Shown piece by piece: positions 7,076 through 14,770 of a stretch of 24,932 bases of DNA. The first letter of the stretch is position 1. Every line of letters begins with the position of its first letter. Position numbers and translations under genes: made by a program. The notes beneath the pieces were generated by a model. It made no database searches, was not told the DNA's origin, and worked only from the letters and a program-made list of their open reading frames with translations. The stretch is from Chloroflexota bacterium (GTDB taxonomy: Bacteria; Chloroflexota; Limnocylindria; Limnocylindrales; CSP1-4), in contig JAJYMP010000151.1 in the NCBI GenBank assembly GCA_021786915.1, positions 1 through 24,932 on the forward strand, read 5' to 3'.

Positions 7076-8692
7076 TCAGGCTTGGGCCGGCGGCTGGAGC
7101 GCCGTGCGGATGTCGGTGACGAGATCTTCGAAGTCGGTGCCGAGCGCCGCGTCGCGGCGGCCCAGGCTGGCCACGGACAGCACGGTCATGGCGCCCCGTG
7201 AGGAGATGCGCGCCCACACCCGCCGCTGCGGGAGCAGGAACACCAGCGTGAACCCCGCGAACAGGAGGAACGCGCCGAGCCAGACCAGGTACTGGCCGGG
7301 ATCGCGGCTGATCGAGAGGACCGTGTACTTGGCCTCGCGGTCGAACGTGACGGTGTACTTGCCCAGTGGCTGCGGCTTGCCCTGGTCGAGGACCTTGGCG
7401 TCGCTCGCGGCGCTGGCGCCGGCGCTGTAGAGCACGGCCTGGACCTGGCCCGGCTGGATCGTCGAGTCGCTCGTGCCGTTGGTCGCGAAGACGTTGATCA
7501 TGTCGCCGGTGCCCGGGAGCGTCAGGGTCCCGGCAGCCCTGTCCGAGCCGTCGGTGGACGACCCGTCGAGAGGCATGCCCTCGCTGTAGACGGTGGTGCC
7601 AGAGGCGTCCTTGATCGTCAGGACGACCGCCGGCCCGAAGGCCCGCTGGTAGTAGGTGGAGCCGTCGTAGGTCAGCGGCTCGTTGACGCGGATCGTCTGC
7701 GCGGCGACCTGCTGGCCGTCCTTGAGCAGCACGACCTGGCTGGTGTAGTCGCTCGGGGCGCCGTTCTCGGTGTTGTAGCTGTCGGTGAAGTCGATGAGCT
7801 TGAGCGACAGGCCCGCTTCCGTGCCCGTGAGCACGGTGCTCCCCTCCGGCACGACGAAGTACTGGTTCTTGTAGCCCCACGAGGTGCCGATGATCGCGCC
7901 GAGCAGGATCAGCACCAGCGAGATGTGGCCCGCGAGCGAGGCGAAGGCCATGAAACGATACCGGTCGGCATAGACGTGGACGGTGCCGTCGTCCTGGACG
8001 AGCGTGCGGTAGTGGCGCTTCTTGAGGACCGTGCTGAGCCGTGCGAGCGCATCCGCGCTCGACGCGTGGGCCACGATCGTCTCGTGCTGCGGCGCGTGCT
8101 CGAAGAAGCCCGGCCCGACGTCCACGCGGGGCTGGGTCGCCGTCCGCCACGCGCCCGGGACGCGGTGCACCGAGCAGGCGATCAGGCTGATCGTCAGCGA
8201 CGCGACGAGGACTCGGAACAGCAGCGAGTTGAAGGCGTTGAACAGGCCGATGCCGTCGGTCGCGAGCGCGATCGCGCCGATGGCGCCAATGGCGAGGCCG
8301 GCCAGGCCGACGCCGACGAACTCGCGCTCGTCCATGGAGCGGACGACGGCGAAGCACAGCAGCCCGATGCCGATGGCCAGCGTGAGCCCGTTGGGAGCGT
8401 AGACGAGGACAGCCGTCCAGCCGCCGAAGCGGGGCCGGACCGAGTCGAGCCACTGCGTCCTCGCGGACGGATCGTCTCCCATGCCGGTGGGGACCTGGAG
8501 CACCAGCGAACCCGCCACGCACAGGACGGCGAGGGCGATCATCAGCACCATCGCGACGCGCATGGACGTGAGGGCGTGCCACAGCGCCTCGAGCGCCACG
8601 TCGATCCAGTCGACTGCGCTTCGCCCGGCCGCCGCCTGGCCGGCCGCGACCGCCGCTGGCTGAAGCGGCGGAGTGCGAACCTCGTGGGCCAT
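7076..8692 (-). CDS. resB: ResB (Ccs1), System II cytochrome c maturation
   Basis: Partner of CcsA in haem delivery and attachment; 538 residues. Three membrane segments lie in the N-terminal third (including MRVAMVLMIALAVL and the region around GIGLLCFAVV). A fourth near FMAFASLAGHISLVLILLG carries the conserved His. A large extracytoplasmic domain follows, and a final helix ends in FLLFAGFTLVFLLPQRR, typical of the family. The frame stays open far upstream, but the ATG at 8692 is preceded by AAGGAGG at ideal distance and by the ccdA stop, so the longer reading is rejected. The order ccdA, resB, ccsA, resA-like is classic. Confidence 0.94.
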   Translation of the reverse strand: MAHEVRTPPLQPAAVAAGQAAAGRSAVDWIDVALEALWHALTSMRVAMVLMIALAVLCVAGSLVLQVPTGMGDDPSARTQWLDSVRPRFGGWTAVLVYAPNGLTLAIGIGLLCFAVVRSMDEREFVGVGLAGLAIGAIGAIALATDGIGLFNAFNSLLFRVLVASLTISLIACSVHRVPGAWRTATQPRVDVGPGFFEHAPQHETIVAHASSADALARLSTVLKKRHYRTLVQDDGTVHVYADRYRFMAFASLAGHISLVLILLGAIIGTSWGYKNQYFVVPEGSTVLTGTEAGLSLKLIDFTDSYNTENGAPSDYTSQVVLLKDGQQVAAQTIRVNEPLTYDGSTYYQRAFGPAVVLTIKDASGTTVYSEGMPLDGSSTDGSDRAAGTLTLPGTGDMINVFATNGTSDSTIQPGQVQAVLYSAGASAASDAKVLDQGKPQPLGKYTVTFDREAKYTVLSISRDPGQYLVWLGAFLLFAGFTLVFLLPQRRVWARISSRGAMTVLSVASLGRRDAALGTDFEDLVTDIRTALQPPAQA

Positions 8693-8706
8693 CTCCGACG
8701 ACCTCC

Positions 8707-9474
8707 TTACAGGCCCAGCGGCGAGGTGAACCGCGCCAGCTGGCCGAGCATGTTGGTGAGCATGAGTGCGCCGAGCACGATCAGGAGCAGGCCCGTGACC
8801 GTGGAGACGGCGGTGTGGTGGCGCCCGACCCAGGTCAGCCGGCTGCCGACCCACGAGGCGCCCATGGCGACGGCCATGAACGGCACGGCCAGCCCTGCCG
8901 CGTAGGCGACGAGGAGCGCGGTCCCGACCGCGACGGACGAGCTGACGGTCGCGAGGCCGAGGATGCCGCCGAGGATCGGGCCGATGCACGGGCTCCAGCC
9001 GGCTGCGAACAGCAGGCCGAAGCCGAACGAGCGGCCGTAGCCCGGGCGCGCCGTCGAGCCGACCACGCCGGTCCCGCCCGCCCCGGCGAGCACGAGCCCG
9101 CCGCCCGGCCCGCCCCCCATCGAGGGCATGACGCGGGTGTCGCGCCACAGCGCGCGGATGTTGATCAGCCCGGCCACCTGGAGGCCCATGACGATCAGCA
9201 GGGCGCCGCCCACGATGTTGAGGATCCGCCGGTCTAGGAACACGCCCAGGGTCCCGACCAGGGCCCAGAACGCGACGAACACGAGCGAGAACCCGAGCAC
9301 GAAGGCGAGGCCGTGGGCTGCGGCGGGGCGGCGGCCGGCGGTGCCCTCTCCGGCCGCGCCCACCATGTAGCTGACGTATGCGGGGACGAGCGGCAGGCAG
9401 CAGGGCGACGCGAACGACACGACGCCGCCGACGAAAGCGATGCCGAGCCCGAGCGCGCTGCCGAGGTCGGTCAC
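8707..9474 (-). CDS. ccdA: CcdA thiol-disulfide electron carrier
   Basis: A membrane protein that carries reducing power from cytoplasmic thioredoxin to the extracytoplasmic TlpA-like protein. The product is 255 residues with six predicted helices. The paired redox cysteines lie in SPCCLP (25-26) and SPCIGP (163), at the starts of two related halves. A Gly-rich loop (about 118-140) separates the halves and is longer than usual. It starts with GTG four bases after the TPR/cupredoxin gene and ends immediately before the resB ribosome site, so translation is probably coupled. Confidence 0.94.
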   Translation of the reverse strand: MTDLGSALGLGIAFVGGVVSFASPCCLPLVPAYVSYMVGAAGEGTAGRRPAAAHGLAFVLGFSLVFVAFWALVGTLGVFLDRRILNIVGGALLIVMGLQVAGLINIRALWRDTRVMPSMGGGPGGGLVLAGAGGTGVVGSTARPGYGRSFGFGLLFAAGWSPCIGPILGGILGLATVSSSVAVGTALLVAYAAGLAVPFMAVAMGASWVGSRLTWVGRHHTAVSTVTGLLLIVLGALMLTNMLGQLARFTSPLGL

Positions 9475-9478
9475 CGAC

Positions 9479-11080
9479 TCAGCCCCCCACCACGAGGGTG
9501 CCGTTCATCGTCGTCGGGTGGATCGAGCAGGTGAACGTGTAGGTGCCGGCGGCGAGGGCGGGGACGGCGTAGTCCACCGACCCGGGACCGGTGACGAGAT
9601 CGCCCTTGAACACCGTCTTGCCCGACGCGTCCCTGATCATGATGTCGTGCGGCAACCCTGAGTCCTGGTTGTCGTAGTGGATCGTGAAGGCCGTGTTGGC
9701 CGGGGCGCTCACGGTGCCGTTGACGAAGGCGAGGTCCTTGGCCGTCTCGTTGACCACGTTGGCGGCGGGCGATGCGGCGGCGCCGGAGCCGGCGGGGGAC
9801 GCACTGCCGGAGGGAGTCGCGGAGCCCGAGGCGGCGGGTGCGCCCGAGGCAGCCGGTGCGCCCGAGGCAGCCGGTGCGCCCGAGGCAGATGGGATCATCG
9901 ATGCCGTGACGAGCGAGTCCAGGTGCTGCTTGACGATTTGCGCGAGCTGCGTCGTCGCGTCGATCGCGACGACCTGGTTCCACTCGCTCTGGACGCCCGC
10001 GAAGTTGGGCGTGGCCGAGTTGAGGTACAGGAACCCGAGGTCGTAGTGGACCTCCTGCGCCTGGGCCTTGTCGGTGGGCTTGAGGTCCACGACCTGCTTC
10101 CAGGTCTTCTCGGCGTTGGCGTCGTCGCCCGCGTTGTAGTAGGTGGCGCCGCGCGCCAGGAGGAGGGCGACGTTCTTGGGATCGACAGCGAGCGCCTTGT
10201 CGTAGAAGGTCGCCGCGTTCACCCAGTCGTTCCCCTTGAAGTACTCGTCACCGAGCGACTGGAGCGTTGCCCGATCGTTCGGGCTGGCCTGGTACTGCGC
10301 CATCAGGGCGGCGATCCGGGTCATGTCGACGGTCGGGCCCGATGCGCTCGGCGCCGCCGAGGGCTGGCCCTGGCCGATGCCGCCGTTGGCGGGGCCGCCA
10401 AGGCTGAACACGAACGGGACCACCCCAAAGCCGATCACGACAACGGCCAGGACCGCGGAGGCGAGGATCGCGACGATCTTCCAGGGGTCGCTGCCCCGTG
10501 CCGGCGCGGCCAGGGGTGCGGCAGCCCGCTGCTTGGCCGTCCGCGTGTGCTTGCGCGATGCGCTGCCGGACGCCGTCCCCGCGCCGACCGAAGCGGGAGC
10601 CGGCGCAGGCCTCGGCGCCTTGTCGGCCTTGCCGCCGCTCGTGAGGTCGCGGTGGGCGCCCGGCGTCACTGACGCGAACAGCGCGTCGATGTCGTCGGTG
10701 TCCGTGTCGTCCTCGGAGTCGACCGGCGCGTCCGCGACGGGATTGGCCGCCGCGAGGGCGGCCTCGACTGCGGGAACGGGGTCCCGGCGGGCCGGAGGTG
10801 TCGCCGGCCCGCCGGGTACGACCGTCGGCGGCCTCGTCGGGCTCCTGAGGGCTGAGCCCTCGAGACCGACCGGGTCGGTAAGCTGGAGGTACGCCTCGTC
10901 GAGCGCGGCGGCCTGGGCGCGGGCCCAGCCTGTGAGGCTCGGGGGCGCAGCCGCGAGGAACTGGCTCACGGCAAGGTGGAGGTGGTCGACGTCCTCGGGC
11001 GACGCACTCGGCGGGAGGCCGAGCCGCGCGAGCAGCTCGTTCTCCGCAGCGACGCGGCCCGACGTCGTGGAGGCGCTCAT
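9479..11080 (-). CDS. Membrane-anchored TPR protein with C-terminal cupredoxin domain
   Basis: The product is 533 residues, starting at the ATG at 11080 with GGAGG six bases before it (the frame is open to 11179, but the extra 33 residues look non-coding). Residues 10-70 resemble a degenerate J-like helical domain without the HPD motif. A charged, disordered stretch follows, then a membrane helix (201-228). The outside part has about three TPR repeats (255-385), a Gly-Ala-Pro-Ser linker (397-440) and a cupredoxin domain (443-533). Likely type 1 copper ligands are His478, Cys518, His521 and Met525 (CSIHPTTM). It heads the maturation operon. Possible roles are an apocytochrome chaperone like the TPR part of CcmH/CcmI, with the copper domain passing electrons; both are inference. 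Confidence 0.82.
   Translation of the reverse strand: MSASTTSGRVAAENELLARLGLPPSASPEDVDHLHLAVSQFLAAAPPSLTGWARAQAAALDEAYLQLTDPVGLEGSALRSPTRPPTVVPGGPATPPARRDPVPAVEAALAAANPVADAPVDSEDDTDTDDIDALFASVTPGAHRDLTSGGKADKAPRPAPAPASVGAGTASGSASRKHTRTAKQRAAAPLAAPARGSDPWKIVAILASAVLAVVVIGFGVVPFVFSLGGPANGGIGQGQPSAAPSASGPTVDMTRIAALMAQYQASPNDRATLQSLGDEYFKGNDWVNAATFYDKALAVDPKNVALLLARGATYYNAGDDANAEKTWKQVVDLKPTDKAQAQEVHYDLGFLYLNSATPNFAGVQSEWNQVVAIDATTQLAQIVKQHLDSLVTASMIPSASGAPAASGAPAASGAPAASGSATPSGSASPAGSGAAASPAANVVNETAKDLAFVNGTVSAPANTAFTIHYDNQDSGLPHDIMIRDASGKTVFKGDLVTGPGSVDYAVPALAAGTYTFTCSIHPTTMNGTLVVGG
9825..9889. repeat. 18-base tandem repeat, about 3.6 copies
   Basis: The unit CCCGAGGCAGCCGGTGCG occurs at 9843-9860 and 9861-9878. 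A diverged copy precedes it (9825-9842) and a partial copy follows (9879-9889). It encodes the GAPAAS linker between the TPR and cupredoxin parts, so copy-number change would alter linker length without shifting the frame. Confidence 0.9.
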
Positions 11081-11154
11081 GCGCCGCCTCCGGGAACGCG
11101 CGCGCGGGCAGAGCCGCACGCAGGCTTGCGTATCATCGATTGCCCTCATCCAGT

Positions 11155-11172
11155 GCCGTGGGGGACCACGGC
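11155..11172 (-). promoter_or_regulatory. Seven-base inverted repeat in the leader of the TPR/cupredoxin gene
   Basis: GCCGTGG and CCACGGC flank a four-base loop, 75-92 bases upstream of the start codon. It could be an operator or a leader hairpin. I could not place a convincing promoter in the surrounding 283-base gap. Confidence 0.35.
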
Positions 11173-11282
11173 TTGACACCTGATGCGAATTGTCCCGGCC
11201 GGAGGCCTATACGCCCATCCGCCGGGGCGCACATTTCGGGTAGGACGGCGGAGGGCCAGAGGGTGGAGGGAAGCCGCTCCGC

Positions 11283-11300
11283 CTGTATCGCTGGATACAG
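11283..11300. promoter_or_regulatory. CTGTATC-N4-GATACAG inverted repeat
   Basis: A perfect seven-base dyad lies ten bases from the strong terminator hairpin and upstream of the TPR/cupredoxin operon. Its AT content differs from the surroundings and suggests a protein-binding site. The outer CTGT/ACAG halves are spaced by ten bases, not the eight of a proteobacterial LexA box, so I assign no regulator. Confidence 0.35.
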
Positions 11301-11310
11301 TCCGCATGGA

Positions 11311-11341
11311 ACAGCCCCCGCCTCGGGGAGGCGGGGGCTGT
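11311..11341 (-). terminator. Strong GC-rich hairpin ending the cytochrome module
   Basis: A perfect 14-base stem (ACAGCCCCCGCCTC with its complement) closes a three-base loop. It begins 22 bases past the stop of the hexahaem gene at 11364. No real U-tract follows. It separates the cytochrome module from the maturation operon. Confidence 0.72.
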
Positions 11342-11363
11342 AGACCGCGCAGCGTAATGGGCG

Positions 11364-12368
11364 CTACTTGTTGTGGCACTTCTCGCACACGCCCCGGTTG
11401 TCGATCCGGAGCAGGTTGCTGTCGGCGCCGCGGCCAACGGTGTCGCCCGGCAGGGGCTCTGCCTGGCTGTTCGTGCCCATGGCGGCGCTGGAGCCATGCG
11501 AGACGTGGCACTGCACGCATGTCGGGGTAGGGCCCGAGGCGTCGCCCACGAACGTCGTGCCGTTGCTCTCATGGCGGTACGTGAAGATCGCGTCGCCGGA
11601 GGCGACCGTCGCCGACCCGGCCGGGGCCAGGTAGCGCGTGTGGCAGGACGCGCACCATGCGGAGACGTTGGCGATGTACGCCGTTCCGCCGGCCGTCGAG
11701 TCCTCCGGGTGCCAGTAGTCGGACGTGGTGTAGACGTACGAGGTCACATCGCCGATGGCGATGATCGGCCCCGGGGTGCGCGGCTGGGGCTTGAGGATCC
11801 GGTACTGGCCGTTGCCGTGCGGGTCATGGCACGACGCGCATGTCAGGCTGATGCTCGTCCCCGGGACGGGCGTCCCCGAGATGGCCCCCATGCCCCAGGC
11901 CATCCCCATGGCGTCCACATTGTGCTTCGACGTGGTCGCGACGAAGGTGGACAGGTACCCGATCTTGCCCGCGTTGGCCCCGGTCGAGAGCGGGCCGGAC
12001 ATCGCGGTGTCGATCACCGAGTTGTCGAAGCCGCCGCCGCGGAGGCCGCCGGCGAATGTGAGCCCGGAGCCGGTCCGAGTGGTCGTGCCCACCTGCGACG
12101 CGTTGACGGGCGCGTACTGCACGCCGTCCTGGACGTCGGTGGTGGCGCCCGTGCCAGTGCTCCCGTGACAGGTGTAGCAGAGGCTCGTCTGCGAACTGCT
12201 GGCCAGCAGGTTCGATGCTTGTCCAGTGTGCGCCCGGTGGCAGCCGGAGCAGCCGTCCGTGACGGGCGATGCTCCTTGGTGGTGCGGCCCGTTGTCGGCG
12301 AACACCGGGGCGGCTGCGAGGAGCAGCCAGACCGCGCCGCCTGCGAGCAGGAGCGCCAGTCGCTTCAC
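11364..12368 (-). CDS. Secreted hexahaem cytochrome c, doubled-CXXCH type (left module)
   Basis: The product is 334 residues with signal peptide 1-24 (cleavage after VFA) and a mature start DNGPH. Six haem sites are CSGCHRAH, CYTCHG, CASCHDPHGN, WCASCHTRY, CVQCHVSHGS and, at the extreme C-terminus, NRGVCEKCH. The first two form the doubled-CXXCH arrangement. There is no membrane anchor after the signal, so it is secreted or held at the surface by partners. The start is GTG with GGAGG seven bases before it. It is the last gene of the left TPR, NHL, cytochrome module and the smallest of four related cytochromes here, perhaps the minimal core form. Likely role: extracytoplasmic electron transfer, possibly in polymers; partner unknown. 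Confidence 0.87.
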   Translation of the reverse strand: MKRLALLLAGGAVWLLLAAAPVFADNGPHHQGASPVTDGCSGCHRAHTGQASNLLASSSQTSLCYTCHGSTGTGATTDVQDGVQYAPVNASQVGTTTRTGSGLTFAGGLRGGGFDNSVIDTAMSGPLSTGANAGKIGYLSTFVATTSKHNVDAMGMAWGMGAISGTPVPGTSISLTCASCHDPHGNGQYRILKPQPRTPGPIIAIGDVTSYVYTTSDYWHPEDSTAGGTAYIANVSAWCASCHTRYLAPAGSATVASGDAIFTYRHESNGTTFVGDASGPTPTCVQCHVSHGSSAAMGTNSQAEPLPGDTVGRGADSNLLRIDNRGVCEKCHNK

Positions 12369-12462
12369 TCTCGTACCTCCAGTGTCGTACTTCCTGAGCG
12401 GGACGCTGGTGGCCGGTTCGCGGCCGTCTCTCCTCGGTCTGCAGCTGCACCTCCTTCCCGGG

Positions 12463-13584
12463 CTAGTAGCCCCAGACCTGCACGCGATTGTTCTCGCGGT
12501 CCGTGACGTACACGCGATCCCGGCCGTCCGTGGCTATCCCGTTCGGGTATTCGAACTGGCCGTCGCCGATCCCCTGGCTGCCGAACTGGTCCACGAACGT
12601 CGGCCGCCAGTCCGTCAAAGACCCGACCCGGTACAGGTGGACGAACTGCCCGGTCGCGTCGACCACGTACAGGCGTCCAGTGTCGTCGGTCGCCACCCCT
12701 CTCGGCAGGCCCAGATTGCCGGGCGACGCGCCGCGCCCGACGGTCGCCAGCTGCTTGCCGGTGCCGTCGAGGACGACGAGCCGGCCGTGGTTGGCATCGC
12801 TCACGTACGCGTTGCCCGCCTTGTCGAACGCGATCGTGTTCGGGTAGTCGTACTCGTCGCGCGTCCCGATCATCCGCTTCAGCGTGCCGTCCTGCCCGAA
12901 CACCTCGATCCGGTGGTAGGGCGAGCTCAGGTCGGTGACCCACCACAGGCCGTCAGGCGAGAGGGCCATGCCGAGCGGCTGCCAGCCCTCGATCGCCTGC
13001 TTGGGCGTGAACGAGCGCAGGCTACGGCCGGCCGAGTCGTACACGTAGATCGCCCCGGTGGCGCGGTCGCTCACGTAGACGTCGCCGTCCCGCGGGTCGA
13101 GCGCCACGTACACGGGCGTGTGCGGCAGGTTGTCCGACGGCGGCTTGAGCGTGCCCAGCGCCTGGCCGCCGGCGTCGAAGATGCGGACCACCTTGTCGCC
13201 GGTCGATTCGGTGACATAGATCCGGTCGCCCGAGCTCGTGACCGCGACGCCCATGGGCTTGCTCGCGCCGTACACGCTGAACAGGTAGTGCGGCGGGGAG
13301 TTCTGGCCCGTCGGCGGCAGCAGATCCGAGATCGGGCGCCGATAGAGGAGGTACCAGAACGTGAGGATCGTGAGCAGGCCGAGCAGGACGAGGACGAGGA
13401 ACAGCAGGAAGATGAGCCGGCGCCGCTTCCGCTCCTCCTCCTCCTCCTGGATGAGGACGGCCTCGCCGCCGGAGGCGTCGGCCAGGGCCGGCTCCGCGGC
13501 AGGCGCGGTGTCGGGCGGAGGCTCCGCGATGGCGACGCCACCGGCGGCCGGCTCCTCGGGCGCCAGCGTGTCGTTGGGGTCCAT
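12463..13584 (-). CDS. Membrane-anchored NHL-repeat beta-propeller protein (left module)
   Basis: The product is 373 residues: an acidic Pro/Ala-rich cytoplasmic tail with a run of glutamates before a basic cluster (46-56), one membrane helix (57-80) and an outside domain. The outside domain carries about six NHL repeats with recurring units such as GVAVTSSGDRIYVTES, YVALDPRDGDVYVSD, NTIAFDKAGNAYVSD and GVATDDTGRLYVVD. NHL propellers bind proteins or nucleic acids, or act as lyases; here a binding or scaffold role is likelier. The segment after the helix, WYLLYRRPISDLLP, matches its paralogue at 20447-21487 closely. A GGAGG site lies inside the upstream gene's end, and the genes are one base apart. 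An enzymatic role cannot be excluded. Confidence 0.86.
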   Translation of the reverse strand: MDPNDTLAPEEPAAGGVAIAEPPPDTAPAAEPALADASGGEAVLIQEEEEERKRRRLIFLLFLVLVLLGLLTILTFWYLLYRRPISDLLPPTGQNSPPHYLFSVYGASKPMGVAVTSSGDRIYVTESTGDKVVRIFDAGGQALGTLKPPSDNLPHTPVYVALDPRDGDVYVSDRATGAIYVYDSAGRSLRSFTPKQAIEGWQPLGMALSPDGLWWVTDLSSPYHRIEVFGQDGTLKRMIGTRDEYDYPNTIAFDKAGNAYVSDANHGRLVVLDGTGKQLATVGRGASPGNLGLPRGVATDDTGRLYVVDATGQFVHLYRVGSLTDWRPTFVDQFGSQGIGDGQFEYPNGIATDGRDRVYVTDRENNRVQVWGY

Positions 13585-13585
13585 C

Positions 13586-14587
13586 TCAGCTGCCTCCGGG
13601 TGCCGGGCTGCCGACGACGGTGCTCGGTGCCTCTGCGGGTGCCGCTGATGCCCCGCCCAGACGGTCCACCCCGCTCGCGGCGCTGGTGTTCTTGGGGTCG
13701 AGGACGAGCGCCTTGCGGTACCAGCCGAGCGCGGCCGCCGCGTCCCCCTGCGCCTCGGACACGAAGCCCATGGCGAGCGACGCATCCGCGGCCGCCGGCC
13801 CGCTGACGAGCGGCTGGAGATGCGACCGGGCCTCGGGATAGCGCTTCGCGACCAGGTCGATCATCGCGTGCGCCCACGCGGCGTTCGCGGTCTTGCCGAG
13901 CTTGGTGTAGGCCTGCTCCATGACCGCGTACGGGTCGGCCCACTCGAGCGGCACGAAGACGACCGCATTGCGCTCCGCCGACACCGCCTGCTCGGCCGTC
14001 CCGCCCCGCAGCTGGGCGACGCCGAGCTCGTACCAGCTGTCGGCATCGGTGCGGTCGATGCGCACGGCCGACTCGAGCGCGGCAATCGCCTGCGCGTACC
14101 GGCCCAGCTCGTTCGAGGTGCTGCCGAGGCTGTAGAAGGCACGCTCCAGGTCCGTGTCGGCGGCGGCGAACTCGCCGTCCTTGCGGATGTCGACCACCTT
14201 CTGGTACAGGGCCGCGGCCGCCGAGGGGTCGCCCGAGCTGCGCAGGATGCCGGCCTTGCCCATGAGCGCAACCACGTTCTCGGGGGACACGGCGAGCACG
14301 GCGTCGTACTGGCGGAGGGCGTCCTGCGTGCGGTTGTCGGCGAGGTACGCCGCCGCGAGCCTGAGCCGAATGCCCAGATCGTTGGGGTTCTTGCGGACCT
14401 GCTCCTCGGTCTGCGCCGCGGTCCGCTGGGCGAGGGTGGGGCCGGGATCCGTGCGCCGGTCGACGAGGTAGAAGGCGACGAAGGCGACGAGGCCGATCAC
14501 CAGCCCTAGCGCCAGCAGGCGCACGAGCCGTCGCAACCGGCGATTCTGGACGGCGGCGTTCGTTGCGGCCGAGGCCCTACTCGTCAA
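13586..14587 (-). CDS. Membrane-anchored TPR protein (left module)
   Basis: The product is 333 residues. An N-terminal basic stretch and one membrane helix (22-42, ending AFYLVDR) are followed by TPR repeats across most of the outside part (for example LRLAAAYLADNRTQDALRQY and DPKNTSAA near the end). The frame is open to a GTG at 14632, but that start has no ribosome site; the TTG at 14587 has GGAG six bases before it and gives exactly the length of the paralogue at 21487-22488. The segment FVPLEWADPYAVMEQAYTK is also shared with the paralogue (VPVGWADPYTAM). It is co-transcribed with the NHL gene. Likely a scaffold or chaperone for the cytochrome, by inference. Confidence 0.84.
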   Translation of the reverse strand: MTSRASAATNAAVQNRRLRRLVRLLALGLVIGLVAFVAFYLVDRRTDPGPTLAQRTAAQTEEQVRKNPNDLGIRLRLAAAYLADNRTQDALRQYDAVLAVSPENVVALMGKAGILRSSGDPSAAAALYQKVVDIRKDGEFAAADTDLERAFYSLGSTSNELGRYAQAIAALESAVRIDRTDADSWYELGVAQLRGGTAEQAVSAERNAVVFVPLEWADPYAVMEQAYTKLGKTANAAWAHAMIDLVAKRYPEARSHLQPLVSGPAAADASLAMGFVSEAQGDAAAALGWYRKALVLDPKNTSAASGVDRLGGASAAPAEAPSTVVGSPAPGGS

Positions 14588-14658
14588 GCGTGGCTCCAAC
14601 GGCAATTCAGACCGGCGTCGCCGCCGACCCACAGAAGATGATGACGCCTCACGCCGGC

Positions 14659-14682
14659 CGTTCCCATCCGCCAGTGGATAGA
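14659..14682 (-). promoter_or_regulatory. Conserved element upstream of the left TPR gene (copy 1)
   Basis: On the plus strand it reads CGTTCCCATCCG, five variable bases, GGATAGA. The same element occurs at 22572-22595 upstream of the paralogous TPR gene, in the same orientation and at a similar distance (72 and 84 bases from the start codons). An ATCC-N6-GGAT dyad lies inside it. It may bind a shared regulator or form part of a promoter. Confidence 0.6.
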
Positions 14683-14770
14683 GAGTCGGGACCGGCGGCG
14701 CCTGTGGCGGTCCTGTGCCGGGCGCGCCCGCCGTCGCGAGGCGTCCGGCCGCGCGGAGGCTACCTGCCGA

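Noticed and set aside
8693..9148. N-terminal extension of ResB
   Set aside because: It overlaps ccdA in another frame, while the ATG at 8692 has an ideal AAGGAGG site and starts the family homology.
11214..11222. Third copy of the conserved TPR-upstream element
   Set aside because: Only CCCATCCG matches; the CGTT and GGATAGA parts are missing.
11283..11300. LexA box
   Set aside because: CTGT and ACAG are ten bases apart instead of eight, and no SOS gene is nearby.
11081..11363. Cyclic-di-GMP (GEMM) riboswitch, often found near multihaem cytochrome genes
   Set aside because: I looked for its conserved core in this gap and the other gaps before cytochrome genes and found only short partial matches such as ACGCAAGCC.
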